A stretch of DNA of 64,000 bases from positions 1-64,000 of the forward strand of contig JAGBEG010000003.1 of NCBI GenBank assembly GCA_017937095.1. Reading direction: 5' to 3'. Below the pieces are notes generated by a model. The model had not been told where the DNA came from, did no database searches, and was given only the letters and a program-made list of their open reading frames with translations. Positions 7,744 through 16,767 of this stretch are shown here, piece by piece; positions within the stretch are counted from its first letter, which is position 1, and every line of letters begins with the position of its first letter. The position numbers were made by a program, and so were the translations under genes. Origin of the DNA: Roseburia sp. (lineage in GTDB: Bacteria; Bacillota; Clostridia; Lachnospirales; Lachnospiraceae).

Positions 7744-8733
7744 ATGGCAAAGACAAACCAACAGAAAGTAAAAGATTTTCTGATTAACAACGGAGTGATT
7801 ATCGTAATGTTCATTCTGGTTATTTACACCGGTCTGACATCGAATAACTTCTTTACATCAAACAACCTGATGAATATCCTGATGAATATGAGTTCCAGAC
7901 TGGTCATTGCACTCGGTATCGCCGGCTGTGTTATCACCGCAGGGTGCGATCTTTCCGCAGGACGTATGATCGGTCTTGGCGCATGTATCTCAGGCGTGCT
8001 GCTGCAGCGTATTGATTATTCCGGTAAATTCTTCCCGGATATGGAGCCGTTAAATGTTGTTGTCGTAGCGCTCATTGCAATGGCAATCTGCGCAGCGTTC
8101 GGCACAGTGACAGGTTTCTTTATCGCATACTTAAGCGTACCGCCATTCATTGCAACACTGGCAATGATGGAAATTGTATATGGCCTTGGACTGATTTTCA
8201 CGGGTGCGACTCCGTTGGGCGGCTACGTGAAGGAGTATACCAACGTTGCAAACGGTAAGTTCCTCGGCATTAATTACCTGATCTGGATCGCGATTATCGT
8301 AGCGATCGTGACATGGTTCATTTTCAATATGACACGTCACGGAAAATATATGTATGCAATCGGCGGTAACCCGCAGGCGGCAGAGGTTGCAGGTGTTCCG
8401 GTAAAGACGACGCTGATCTTAATCTACATGAAGGCGGCGGCTATGTACGGACTCGCAGGCTTTATGCTCGGCGCAAAGGCAGGCGGCGCATCGGTTCAGA
8501 CCGGATACGGCTATGAGATGGAGGCAATCGCAGCATGTACGATCGGCGGTGTATCTGTAACAGGCGGACGTGGTAAAGTGTCCTCGGCAATCATCGGTGT
8601 TGCAGTATTTGAGTTGCTGAAAGTAGCACTTCAGTACCTTGGAGTCGATGCAAACGCACAGTACGTCGCAATCGGTATTGTAATCTTTATCGCTATTTCG
8701 CTGGATATCAGAAAATATATAGCAAAGAAATAA
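7744..8733 (+). CDS. mglC: Galactose/methyl-galactoside ABC importer permease
   Basis: This 329-residue CUT2 permease has about eight to ten hydrophobic segments. The conserved stretch of the family is visible as AIGGNPQAAEVAGVPV near residue 205, followed by GYGYEMEAIAACTIGGVSVTGG. It forms the membrane channel as a homodimer with MglA. It is the last gene of the core importer operon and is followed by a good terminator, so the downstream regulatory genes depend on read-through or another promoter. Confidence 0.94.
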   Translation: MAKTNQQKVKDFLINNGVIIVMFILVIYTGLTSNNFFTSNNLMNILMNMSSRLVIALGIAGCVITAGCDLSAGRMIGLGACISGVLLQRIDYSGKFFPDMEPLNVVVVALIAMAICAAFGTVTGFFIAYLSVPPFIATLAMMEIVYGLGLIFTGATPLGGYVKEYTNVANGKFLGINYLIWIAIIVAIVTWFIFNMTRHGKYMYAIGGNPQAAEVAGVPVKTTLILIYMKAAAMYGLAGFMLGAKAGGASVQTGYGYEMEAIAACTIGGVSVTGGRGKVSSAIIGVAVFELLKVALQYLGVDANAQYVAIGIVIFIAISLDIRKYIAKK

Positions 8734-8751
8734 AGTATACATTATAATAGA

Positions 8752-8784
8752 TAGCGGCTGGGGAAAACCAGCCGCTATTTTAAA
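8752..8784 (+). terminator. Terminator after mglC
   Basis: TAGCGGCTGG (8752-8761) pairs perfectly with CCAGCCGCTA (8768-8777), followed by TTTT. Confidence 0.85.
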
Positions 8785-8799
8785 CGATGGAGGGCTTTT

Positions 8800-9111
8800 A
8801 TGTCAGTGGAGTTGATCTTAGAGCAGGCAGGAATACCGCTGCTGCTGTTTGTAATTTGTGTCTATTATGGCGTCCGGCTGCTTGTGCTTAAGGATGTGGA
8901 GGCAATCCGGGGGAAGAACAAGGAGCCGCTTAAGAATGCGGAGGCATATGCCGCAGAAGCCGGAAAACTGCTGCTTTTTTTCGCGGGGGCGACATTGCTT
9001 ATGGCGGTTTTAATATTTGTAAATATTTATGCTGCAGTTGCGCAGATTATTGTCTGCACGGTCATTCTCGGCGTGCTCTGGAAGCGGATGAATGATAAAT
9101 ACGGCGCGTAG
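8800..9111 (+). CDS. Small two-helix membrane protein, unknown function
   Basis: A 103-residue protein with an N-terminal hydrophobic segment (about residues 9-27), a charged loop (about 28-60) and a hydrophobic C-terminal half (about 64-95) that may form one or two helices, ending in basic residues. GGAGG with 6-base spacing supports the ATG. It lies between the mgl terminator and the two-component genes, 32 bp before the response regulator, and is probably transcribed with it. I do not recognise a family. Because of its position it might modulate the kinase or transporter, but this is inference only. Confidence 0.6.
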   Translation: MSVELILEQAGIPLLLFVICVYYGVRLLVLKDVEAIRGKNKEPLKNAEAYAAEAGKLLLFFAGATLLMAVLIFVNIYAAVAQIIVCTVILGVLWKRMNDKYGA

Positions 9112-9143
9112 AGCGCTTTGACATCAATGGAAGGATAGAAAAT

Positions 9144-10790
9144 ATGAGTTTATATTCCGTTTTACTGGTAGACGACGAGGAAGAGGTATGCTCCGTCATT
9201 ATGAAGAAGCTGGACTGGGAGAGCATGGGCTTTCATATCGCAGGCTATGCGAGAAATGGAGTCGAGGCGCTTGAAATGGCGGAAGAACTGCAGATCGACG
9301 TTGTTATGACGGATATCAAGATGCCGTATATGGACGGACTTACGCTGTGCCGGAAGCTCAAGGAGCAGTACCGCAAAATCAAGGTCATTATCTTTTCCGG
9401 ATTCGATGAATTTGAATATGCCAGAGAGGCGATCAAGATTGAGGCGGAGGAGTATATTCTAAAGCCGATCAATGCGAACGAACTGCGGGAGGTATTCTGC
9501 CGTATTAAGGATAACCTCGATCAGGAGATGGACGAGAAGCGCAATATCGACAAGCTGCGGGAGTATTATATGGAGAGCCTTCCTCTTTTGCAGGAGAATT
9601 TCCTCGTGTCGCTCATCGACGGGCGGATTCCGGGGGATGCAGTTGAAACTTATGCGAGAAATTGCAGGCTTGCGTTAAATGGTCCGTATTATGTGGCGAC
9701 GGTGCTTCATATCAGTACGACAGATCCGGCGGAGGACGCCCTTGGTGATCCGTTCCTTCTGGCGGTATCGGTGAAGAAACTGACGGAGGAGCAGCTTGCG
9801 GAAGGGGAGTACAACAGCAAGCTTGTGACCTATCTCGGAGACAGTATCGTGATTACACAGCTTCCGAACGAGGAGGCAATCACGCATTTTACCGACACGA
9901 TGGATAAGATATGCAAGATGGCATGGCGTGTCTGCAAGGCGAAGGTGACTGCGGGAATCGGTCATATCTGCAAGAATCCGTGCGAGCTACCGCTGTCTTA
10001 TCAGGGGGCGAAGAACGCCGTTTCCTACCGCGTGCTCTACGGAAATACGCGCGCCATCAATATTGCGGAGATGGACCCGCAGGAAAATGCCGATATGCCG
10101 TGGGAAGAGCCGTATATACAGCGGATTTTTAAGAAAATTAAAATGGGCGAAGCAGAGCCGCTTAAGGAGGCAATCGCGGAATTTACGGCGGAGCTTTCCG
10201 GAAGCAGGATGTCTTTGCAGAAATATCATATTCTGCTGATGGAACTGATTACAGAGATGTTCCGTTTCGGCGCGAATAACCAGATAAATCTCGAGAAAAT
10301 CTTTGGAGAGAATAACGACATCTATACGCAGGCGATGCAGTTGGAGTCCCCGGAGGCGCTGCGGGAATGGCTGAATGAAAGCTGTGTGAAGATGCAGACG
10401 GAGGTCTTGAACGAGCGGAGCGACACGACGAAGTCCTTTGTGGCGCGCGCCATCGAGTATGTGAAGGAGCATTACGCGGATACGGATCTTGGAATTGAGA
10501 CGATCTGCGGCTATTTAAACGTGAGCGCCGCTTATTTTTCCACGGTTTTTAAGAAGGAGACGGGCAAGACCTTTATCAATTATCTGACAGACTACCGGAT
10601 GGAAGCGGCGGTGGAGCTTCTTTTGATGAAAAATGAAAAGACGTACGTTATCGCCGAGAGCGTCGGATATTCCGACCCGAATTATTTCAGCTATGTGTTC
10701 AAGAAGCAGTACGGCATGTCGCCGTCGAAATATAAGGCGAGCAGATCAGGCGGCGCAGCAGGCGCGGCGAAGCCGGCGGATAAGGTATGA
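9144..10790 (+). CDS. YesN-type response regulator with AraC DNA-binding domain
   Basis: The 548-residue protein has an N-terminal receiver domain (about 1-122) with the acidic pocket LLVDDEE and phospho-acceptor Asp57 (VVMTDIKMP). A middle region of about 300 residues follows, then a C-terminal AraC-type double helix-turn-helix (about 430-535, with YLNVSAAYFSTVFKKETGKTF and ESVGYSDPNYFSYVFKK). It should be phosphorylated by the adjacent kinase and activate sugar-uptake genes, probably the mgl promoter and its own operon. Its stop overlaps the kinase start (ATGA), indicating translational coupling. Confidence 0.93.
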   Translation: MSLYSVLLVDDEEEVCSVIMKKLDWESMGFHIAGYARNGVEALEMAEELQIDVVMTDIKMPYMDGLTLCRKLKEQYRKIKVIIFSGFDEFEYAREAIKIEAEEYILKPINANELREVFCRIKDNLDQEMDEKRNIDKLREYYMESLPLLQENFLVSLIDGRIPGDAVETYARNCRLALNGPYYVATVLHISTTDPAEDALGDPFLLAVSVKKLTEEQLAEGEYNSKLVTYLGDSIVITQLPNEEAITHFTDTMDKICKMAWRVCKAKVTAGIGHICKNPCELPLSYQGAKNAVSYRVLYGNTRAINIAEMDPQENADMPWEEPYIQRIFKKIKMGEAEPLKEAIAEFTAELSGSRMSLQKYHILLMELITEMFRFGANNQINLEKIFGENNDIYTQAMQLESPEALREWLNESCVKMQTEVLNERSDTTKSFVARAIEYVKEHYADTDLGIETICGYLNVSAAYFSTVFKKETGKTFINYLTDYRMEAAVELLLMKNEKTYVIAESVGYSDPNYFSYVFKKQYGMSPSKYKASRSGGAAGAAKPADKV

Positions 10791-12655
10791 AGGCAAAAAT
10801 AAGTCAGTGGAAACAAACATTAATTTCATATATTGCAAAGCACATGAAGCCCCAGTCCATTCAGATGACGATCTCACTCTCGTTTACGATTGTCTCCGTC
10901 ATCAGCATGGGCATTCTTGGCGTGTCTCTCTATAATCGTTTTGTCAATAAGATGCAGGATATGACGACGCAGAGCGCGGAACAGCTCTTAAACCAGACCG
11001 CAATCAATCTGGAGAGCTATCTGCGCAACATGCGCCGTATCTCGGACGCTATGTACTACACGGTCATCAAGGACAAGGATCTGGCAACGGATACCCTTGA
11101 AGAGGAGATGAACCTTCTGTACGAGGCGAACAAGGATAACCTGATCAGTATCGCGTGTTATACGAATGACGGGAGACTTGTGGCGGCGGCTCCGGTCGCC
11201 ACGGAAAAGGAGGACTTAAATATCGTCGGCCAGGAGTGGTTTACGGAGGCGGTCGGGCAGATGGAGAACGTCCATTTTTCCACGCCGCATGTGCAGAATC
11301 TGTTTGACGATCCGAGTTACCGCTACTACTGGGTCGTGTCGCTAAGTCAGGCGGTCGAACTGACAAGCAGCGGTAATTCCACGCTCGGCGTGCTGCTTGT
11401 AGATATGAACTACAGCAGTATCGAGCAGCTTCTGACGAAGGCGAATACGGATAATACCTCCGAGTATGTCTATCTGATGGACGGCAACGGAGAACTGATC
11501 TATCATCCGAAGCAGATGTTGATCTACACGGATCTCTATCAGGAAAACAATCTTGCGGCGGCGGAGTATGAGGACGGCAGCAGGCTGGAAGAATTTCAGG
11601 GAGAAAAGCGCCTGGTGACGGTCAGGACCATCAGCTATACCGGATGGAAAATCGTCAGCGTCGTGCCGATGAGCGCGTTTGATATGGGAATATCCGGTAT
11701 GCGTTTTTTCGTGATCCTGCTCGTTGCGCTGTGTATGCTGATGATCATTCTGCTAAACCAGCTCGTGTCTGCGCGGATCGCAAAGCCCCTGCAGCGGCTC
11801 AACGCGTCTGTCCGCGACTGGGAGTCCGGCAATATGAATCCGGATATCTATGTGGGCGGTTCGCTTGAGGTGGAGCATCTGGGGCGCACGCTGCGGTCTA
11901 CGGTAGCGCAGATTCAGGAACTGATGCACGACATTCTTGTGGAGCAGGAGGAGAAGCGCAAAAGTGAGCTGGACGCCCTGCAGTCCCAGATCAATCCGCA
12001 CTTCCTGTACAACACGCTGGATTCTATCGTCTGGATGATCGAGGGCGAGCGCTATGAAGACGCGGTGTTCATGATTACGCAGCTTGCGAGTCTGTTCCGC
12101 ATTTCCTTAAGCCGCGGCAAGACGATCATCTCGGTCAGGGATGAGATTATGCATGCCAGAAACTATATGAATATCCAGAAAATCCGTTACAAGAATATTT
12201 TCAGCGTGGATTTTCAGATTGACGAGACGATTCTGGACTGCTGTACCGTAAAGCTTGTGGTTCAGCCGCTCCTCGAAAATGCGATCTACTACGGCGTGGA
12301 GTGCATGGATGGCGACGGGGAGATTACTGTCACAGGCTATCGGAAGGAGCGCGATATTTATATTGAGGTGACAGACAACGGACTTGGCATGCCAAAGGAG
12401 ACGGTCGATGCGCTGTTAAAGGAGAATCATCGTGTGCGCACAAGGGGCTCCGGCGTTGGTCTGATCAATGTACATAACCGTATCCGGCTGCGCTTTGGAA
12501 CGCCTTATGGCCTGGAAATCGAGAGCTCGCCGGATGAAGGAACCACGGTGCGCATCCATCTGCCGGACATCGCGTATTCCGCAGAAAACGTGGAGCTATT
12601 GGAGGGAGGAAAGCTTAAGGAGTTAAAGGAGGCGAAACGGGATGAAGAGAAATAG
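10787..12655 (+). CDS. LytS/YesM-type sensor histidine kinase
   Basis: The 622-residue membrane kinase has a first transmembrane helix near residues 28-48, a large extracellular dCache-like sensor, a second helix (about 305-331) ending in a HAMP segment (AKPLQRLNASVRDWESG), a His_kinase domain with phospho-acceptor His405 in SQINPHFLYNTLD, and an ATPase domain (VVQPLLENAIYYGVE, DNGLGMP, GSGVGLINVHNR). It overlaps the regulator by 4 bp and the next gene by 14 bp. The adjoining tethered binding protein suggests that ligand is sensed through that protein, as in the XylFII-LytS system of clostridia, and not only by the kinase's own sensor domain. Confidence 0.93.
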   Translation: MKAKISQWKQTLISYIAKHMKPQSIQMTISLSFTIVSVISMGILGVSLYNRFVNKMQDMTTQSAEQLLNQTAINLESYLRNMRRISDAMYYTVIKDKDLATDTLEEEMNLLYEANKDNLISIACYTNDGRLVAAAPVATEKEDLNIVGQEWFTEAVGQMENVHFSTPHVQNLFDDPSYRYYWVVSLSQAVELTSSGNSTLGVLLVDMNYSSIEQLLTKANTDNTSEYVYLMDGNGELIYHPKQMLIYTDLYQENNLAAAEYEDGSRLEEFQGEKRLVTVRTISYTGWKIVSVVPMSAFDMGISGMRFFVILLVALCMLMIILLNQLVSARIAKPLQRLNASVRDWESGNMNPDIYVGGSLEVEHLGRTLRSTVAQIQELMHDILVEQEEKRKSELDALQSQINPHFLYNTLDSIVWMIEGERYEDAVFMITQLASLFRISLSRGKTIISVRDEIMHARNYMNIQKIRYKNIFSVDFQIDETILDCCTVKLVVQPLLENAIYYGVECMDGDGEITVTGYRKERDIYIEVTDNGLGMPKETVDALLKENHRVRTRGSGVGLINVHNRIRLRFGTPYGLEIESSPDEGTTVRIHLPDIAYSAENVELLEGGKLKELKEAKRDEEK

Positions 12656-13616
12656 ACTTTATTTCAGCCTGATTATTGCAATGCTGGCTGTAATCGTTGT
12701 ATGGGCCTCCTGCCAGATGTGGAATGTGGGAAAAGAAGAGAAGGAATACAAGGTTTCTGTGATTGTCGAAAACAGCAGCCTTGACCGCTGGTCGCTGATG
12801 CGGCAGGGCTTGGAGCAGGCGGCAAGGGACTATCCGATCGATTTGAACTATGTATCGACGTCGGATTTTGAGGATGTATCGGCAGAGCTGGACGTCATCC
12901 ACAGGGAGATTGAAAACGGGGCAGATGGCGTCATCGTGCAGATGGCGTCCGGTGGAAGCGGAGCGGATATTGAGAGCTTTGGGGCGAAGACGTCCGTTGT
13001 GCTGATTGAGACGGATGTAACGCCGGAAGATTTTTATACGGTCGTAGAACCGGATAATGCCGGTATGGGAGAGGCACTTGCCGCCACGGTGGCTTTGGAT
13101 TACGGAGCCGAAGTCCCGGACAGAAGGATCGGAATCCTTTCCGGCAATCAGGCACAGCTTGCGATGCAGCAGAGACTTTCCGGCGTGACGAATGGCCTTG
13201 AAGAAAAAGGCGCCCGGATCGCGTGGTGTATCGAGGGGAAGGCAAAGCAGGCGCAGGAAGCGTTTGCCGCTGCGATGCAGAATACGCCGGTGGACGTTCT
13301 TATCGTGCTTGGAAACGATGAACTGGAGATGGTCATGGATGAGTTTGCCGCAGGGGAACTGGCAGGCAGCGGGTGCGCGCTTTACGGAGTGGGATGTTCG
13401 GAGAAGACGGTCTATTATCTGGATAAGGGCTGGATCGATACGCTCGTTGTTCCGAACGAGTTCAATATGGGCTATCAGAGTATGGAGAAGGTTGCCGGAC
13501 AGTTGCTTTACCACACACAGGAAGCGGAGAAACAGGAAGTGGATTATCTGGTCGTGAACCGGACGAATCTGTATGACGATGATATCCAGAAGATACTGTT
13601 TCCGATTGTGCAGTAG
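12642..13616 (+). CDS. Membrane-tethered sugar-binding protein, probable sensor partner of the kinase
   Basis: A 324-residue type I periplasmic-binding-fold protein (Peripla_BP_4 type). An N-terminal hydrophobic helix (about residues 7-23) ends in WASC, which could be a lipobox or an uncleaved anchor. The core keeps the two-lobe pattern (KVSVIVENSSLDRW, GADGVIVQ, RIGILSGNQAQLAMQQR, VLIVLGNDELEM) but lacks the MglB calcium loop. It overlaps the kinase gene by 14 bp with its own GGAGG. There is no permease partner beside it. Together this favours a sensory and not a transport role. Confidence 0.72.
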   Translation: MKRNRLYFSLIIAMLAVIVVWASCQMWNVGKEEKEYKVSVIVENSSLDRWSLMRQGLEQAARDYPIDLNYVSTSDFEDVSAELDVIHREIENGADGVIVQMASGGSGADIESFGAKTSVVLIETDVTPEDFYTVVEPDNAGMGEALAATVALDYGAEVPDRRIGILSGNQAQLAMQQRLSGVTNGLEEKGARIAWCIEGKAKQAQEAFAAAMQNTPVDVLIVLGNDELEMVMDEFAAGELAGSGCALYGVGCSEKTVYYLDKGWIDTLVVPNEFNMGYQSMEKVAGQLLYHTQEAEKQEVDYLVVNRTNLYDDDIQKILFPIVQ

Positions 13617-13640
13617 AGAATGCAGATATGGAGGAGCGAG

Positions 13641-14684
13641 ATGGAGAAGGGAATAAAAAGGGTGTGTGCGGCAGGAATGGTACTTGGACTGTCTGCCGGA
13701 ATGCTTGCTGGCTGCGGCGGGGGAGCGGGACAGGGCGAACCCAAAAGCATCCGGATCGGCGTGAGCGTGTACGACCAGTACGATACCTTTGTCTCTCAGA
13801 TGATGACGGATTTTAATGAGTATGCCGCCAGACGCGAGGAAGAGACCGGAGTAGTGATCAGTATCGAAATCTACAATGCGGCGGGCAGTCAGACGACGCA
13901 GAACAGTCAGGTGGAGGAAATGCTTGACGACGGCTGCGACGTTGTCTGTGTCAACCTTGTAGACCGCACGGAGCCGACGACCATTATTGATATGGCGGAG
14001 AAGAATCAGGTACCTGTCATCTTCTTTAACAGGGAACTCGTGGAAGAGGATTTAGAGCGCTGGAATCAGCTTTACTATGTGGGGGCAAAAGCATTTGAGT
14101 CAGGCGTGATGGAGGGGGAAATTGCCGCGGATAGTTTTAAAGAACACCCCGAGGTCGACAGAAACGGGGATGGAATTTTCCAGTATATTGTTCTGGAAGG
14201 GGAAGCGGGACATCAGGATGCCATCGTGCGTACGGAGTACGCGGTATCTACCATTGTAGAAAACGGCGTGGAAGTCGAGAAGCTCGGCTATGCAATCGCG
14301 AACTGGAACCGCGCGCAGGCGCAGACAAAGATGACGCAGATGCTGTCGGAGTACGGTACGGAAATTGAACTTGTGATCGCAAACAACGATGATATGGCAT
14401 TGGGGGCAATCGACGCGCTCAAAGCGTCCGAAGTGGACAGGGAAGAATGGCCTGTGATAGTCGGAATCGACGGGACGGACGTGGGGCTTGCGGCAGTTGC
14501 CGCAGGCGAGATGGCAGGTACGGTATACAACGATAAGAAAGGGCAGGCACAGGCAATGTTAGATCTCGCCTACGAGCTTTCCGTAGACGGCGATCTGACA
14601 GAGCTTGATCTGGAGGATGGAAAGTATATCCGGCTTCCCTATGCGAAGGTGGGACCGGACGAAGTCGAAACATATATGGAATGA
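13641..14684 (+). CDS. Second MglB-like galactose/glucose-binding lipoprotein
   Basis: The 347-residue lipoprotein (lipobox LAGC near residue 25) carries the MglB hallmark DRNGDGIFQY with EGEAGHQDAIVRTE and ANNDDMALGA, so it is a divergent paralogue of the protein encoded at 4920. ATG 13641 is preferred over an in-frame ATG at 13620 because GGAGG sits 6 bases before it. It ends the regulatory operon. It could feed the same MglAC permease with a different affinity or ligand range, or supply ligand information to the kinase module. The pocket-lining residues differ enough from the first copy that the ligand should not be assumed identical. Confidence 0.82.
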   Translation: MEKGIKRVCAAGMVLGLSAGMLAGCGGGAGQGEPKSIRIGVSVYDQYDTFVSQMMTDFNEYAARREEETGVVISIEIYNAAGSQTTQNSQVEEMLDDGCDVVCVNLVDRTEPTTIIDMAEKNQVPVIFFNRELVEEDLERWNQLYYVGAKAFESGVMEGEIAADSFKEHPEVDRNGDGIFQYIVLEGEAGHQDAIVRTEYAVSTIVENGVEVEKLGYAIANWNRAQAQTKMTQMLSEYGTEIELVIANNDDMALGAIDALKASEVDREEWPVIVGIDGTDVGLAAVAAGEMAGTVYNDKKGQAQAMLDLAYELSVDGDLTELDLEDGKYIRLPYAKVGPDEVETYME

Positions 14685-14712
14685 AAGGTTGCGCAAAACA
14701 TGAGCGCCGCCC

Positions 14713-14770
14713 GAAGCCTGCCGGAAATGCGTCGCAGACGTTATGACTGCGCCGCATTCCAGCAGGCTTC
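14713..14770. terminator. Large inverted repeat at the convergent gene junction
   Basis: GAAGCCTGCCGGAAATGCG (14713-14731) pairs with 14753-14770 with one bulge, plus an inner GCAG/CTGC. It separates the convergent binding-protein and DUF6553-like genes and overlaps the last codons of the latter. TTTT follows at 14775-14778. Confidence 0.55.
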
Positions 14771-15367
14771 TCCGTTTTCGAGCATCGAGCAGAAGGTGTC
14801 GCGCATGATCTCATAAAGCGGCGCAAAGGCGTCCGCCTGTCCGAACTGCGCCGGATAATCTCTTGTCACCAGAAGGATTTCTGCGGCAAGCTTTTCGGCA
14901 ACGGTGGCGTCTTTGATAGGGATAAGACCGAAGAGCGTGGAACAGTACGCCTTACTTCCGACGCAGGATGCGATAAAGTTCCGGGCGAAATCCTGCCATT
15001 CTGCAATCAGCAGGTCGTGCTCTGCAATGTCTGCCTGCGCGTCCGGCGTGAGCAGAAGCTGGTTCATATAGCCTTCCAGCTCTTTTGCGTTTCTTTTCTT
15101 CCCAAGGAAAGACACTCCGGCTGCGGCGGAAGCCCGAATCATCATCCAGGCGTGCAGGAAAACGTCGGTTGTCTTTCCGTTTTTATCTGTAATAAAGCGT
15201 TTCTCACAGAGCACTCTGCGGCAGTCATCCGCCGGAGTATGGAACTCTGTCTCTCTGATGGCGTCTAAGGCGGCAAGGCGTTCTGCCGCAGTCTCTATCT
15301 CATAGTAATGGCCCGGCCAGTCTTTCAGATAATCTGTTTTCTCGGTTGAAGTATCTTTTCGTAACAT
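14741..15367 (-). CDS. DUF6553-like protein, unknown function
   Basis: About 208 residues, soluble and alpha-helical by composition, with no signal peptide or membrane segment. It resembles the uncharacterised DUF6553 proteins seen in Lachnospiraceae; that name is from memory and the function is unknown. The most likely start is the ATG at 15367, with GGAAGGGG about 7 bases before it; two further in-frame starts lie 6 and 33 bases upstream. Cysteines are present but show no metal-site spacing. It is convergent with the sugar-sensing operon and divergent from the CapA gene, so it appears to be a single-gene unit. Confidence 0.65.
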   Translation of the reverse strand: MLRKDTSTEKTDYLKDWPGHYYEIETAAERLAALDAIRETEFHTPADDCRRVLCEKRFITDKNGKTTDVFLHAWMMIRASAAAGVSFLGKKRNAKELEGYMNQLLLTPDAQADIAEHDLLIAEWQDFARNFIASCVGSKAYCSTLFGLIPIKDATVAEKLAAEILLVTRDYPAQFGQADAFAPLYEIMRDTFCSMLENGEACWNAAQS

Positions 15368-15399
15368 CGTCATTCCCCTTCCGGCTGCTTTCTGTGCCA

Positions 15400-15429
15400 A
15401 TTATAACATGCGGGAGGGGAGGGCTTCAA
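15400..15429 (-). promoter_or_regulatory. Promoter for the DUF6553-like gene
   Basis: On the minus strand, TTGAAG and TATAAT are 18 bp apart (-10 at 15405-15400), about 33 bases before the predicted start codon. Confidence 0.6.
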
Positions 15430-15450
15430 TTCTGATTGGAACAATTTTTG

Positions 15451-15479
15451 TTGCCGGAAAAGAAAAGCCCTGCTAAACT
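15451..15479 (+). promoter_or_regulatory. Promoter for the CapA-like gene
   Basis: TTGCCG (15451-15456) and TAAACT (15474-15479) are 17 bp apart, with TGC just before the -10. Confidence 0.5.
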
Positions 15480-15513
15480 ATAGATATTGGCGAAATATGG
15501 AGGGGAAGACATC

Positions 15514-16752
15514 ATGGAAAAGAAAATGCGCATTACATTATACATATTGTCGGTTCTGGCGGTACTGGGTCTGATCGTCGCGGCATACGCGGCGGCGAAA
15601 AGACAGGGGGCAGAAGAGACGTTTGCGCCGGAAGCTGCGGGAATCGAGTCGCAGACAGAGGACATGACAGGCGACGCCGCGGCAGGAGACGGGGAAAGTG
15701 AAGGACAGCAGGCAGCCGCAGCAGGAGACGCGGAAAGCGAAGGGCAGGCAGCCGCGGCAGGAGACGGGGAAGGCAAAGGGCATCCGGACGCCGTGACAGG
15801 AGACGGGGGAGGAGAAGATACAGACGGCGAGACGACGATTCTCTTTACCGGAGACGTTCTTTTTGCGAATGCATTCAAGGCGGGCTACGATGCGAAGGGA
15901 ATCGAGGGCGTGATCGAAAAAGATTTGCTCGCGGAGCTGAACGATGCGGACATTCTGATGGTGAATAACGAATTTCCGTATTCCGACAGGGGAGTGCCGA
16001 TGGAGGACAAGCAGTTTACATTCCGGTGCAGTCCGTCCTATGTAAAGGCGTTGAACGAGATGGGCGTGGATGTGGTGTCGCTTGCGAACAATCACACCTT
16101 AGATTATGGAAAAGAGGCGTTAAGCGATACCTTCGCGACGCTCGATCAGGCGGGAATCCTCTACGGCGGCGCGGGCGAGAGCGTGGAGCGCGCCGAGGAG
16201 GTTCAGGTGATCGAGGTGAACGGCAAAAAATACGGATTCCTTGCAGTCTCCCGTGTCATTCCGGTGGCGAGCTGGAAAGTTGAAAATTCTGCGCCGGGGA
16301 TCTTTTCCTGCTATGACGATACAAGGCTGGTAGAGCTTGTGGCGGAGGCGAAAAAGGAATGCGATTTTCTCGCAGTTTATCCGCATTGGGGCGTGGAGTA
16401 TGCGGCATATCCGGAGAGCTACCAGACAAAGATTGCCGAGCGCTGCATCGAGGCCGGCGCGGATGTAATTGTCGGTTCTCATACGCATTGCTTGCAGGGC
16501 GTTTCCTATATAGACGGCAAGCCGGTATTTTATAGCCTTGGAAACTTCATCTTCGGGCAGAATATTGACCGTTCTGCGATCCTTAAGGTGACGGTGGACG
16601 ACGCCGGAAATGTGTCCTGTCAGTTCCTCCCTGTCTACGCTGCGGGCGGCGTGACGTATCTCGCAGAGGGAGAGCAGGCAGAGCAGATTTGCCGGTATCT
16701 TGACAGTATTTCCGATGCGTCTGTCGGAGCGGACGGCAGCGTGACGGAATAA
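15514..16752 (+). CDS. CapA-family (poly-gamma-glutamate synthesis-like) membrane-anchored phosphoesterase-fold protein
   Basis: The 412-residue protein has an N-terminal membrane anchor (about residues 7-27), a Gly/Ala/Glu/Asp-rich linker with imperfect repeats (AAAGDGESEGQ-like, about residues 45-105), and a C-terminal CapA domain of the metallophosphatase fold. Visible CapA motifs are ILFTGDVLFAN near residue 109, NNEFPYSDRG, SLANNHTLDYG, VYPHWGVEY and VGSHTHCLQG. CapA proteins act in poly-gamma-glutamate or capsule metabolism, but many stand-alone homologues have no known substrate. No capB or capC is nearby. ATG 15514 follows GGAGGGGAAG and is preferred to a TTG at 15487. Confidence 0.88.
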   Translation: MEKKMRITLYILSVLAVLGLIVAAYAAAKRQGAEETFAPEAAGIESQTEDMTGDAAAGDGESEGQQAAAAGDAESEGQAAAAGDGEGKGHPDAVTGDGGGEDTDGETTILFTGDVLFANAFKAGYDAKGIEGVIEKDLLAELNDADILMVNNEFPYSDRGVPMEDKQFTFRCSPSYVKALNEMGVDVVSLANNHTLDYGKEALSDTFATLDQAGILYGGAGESVERAEEVQVIEVNGKKYGFLAVSRVIPVASWKVENSAPGIFSCYDDTRLVELVAEAKKECDFLAVYPHWGVEYAAYPESYQTKIAERCIEAGADVIVGSHTHCLQGVSYIDGKPVFYSLGNFIFGQNIDRSAILKVTVDDAGNVSCQFLPVYAAGGVTYLAEGEQAEQICRYLDSISDASVGADGSVTE

Positions 16753-16767
16753 GCCGGGGCATTCGCT

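Noticed and set aside
12615-13514. Long minus-strand reading frame opposite the tethered binding-protein gene
   Set aside because: It is a shadow of the well-supported plus-strand gene, with improbable Arg/His/Leu-rich composition and no family features.
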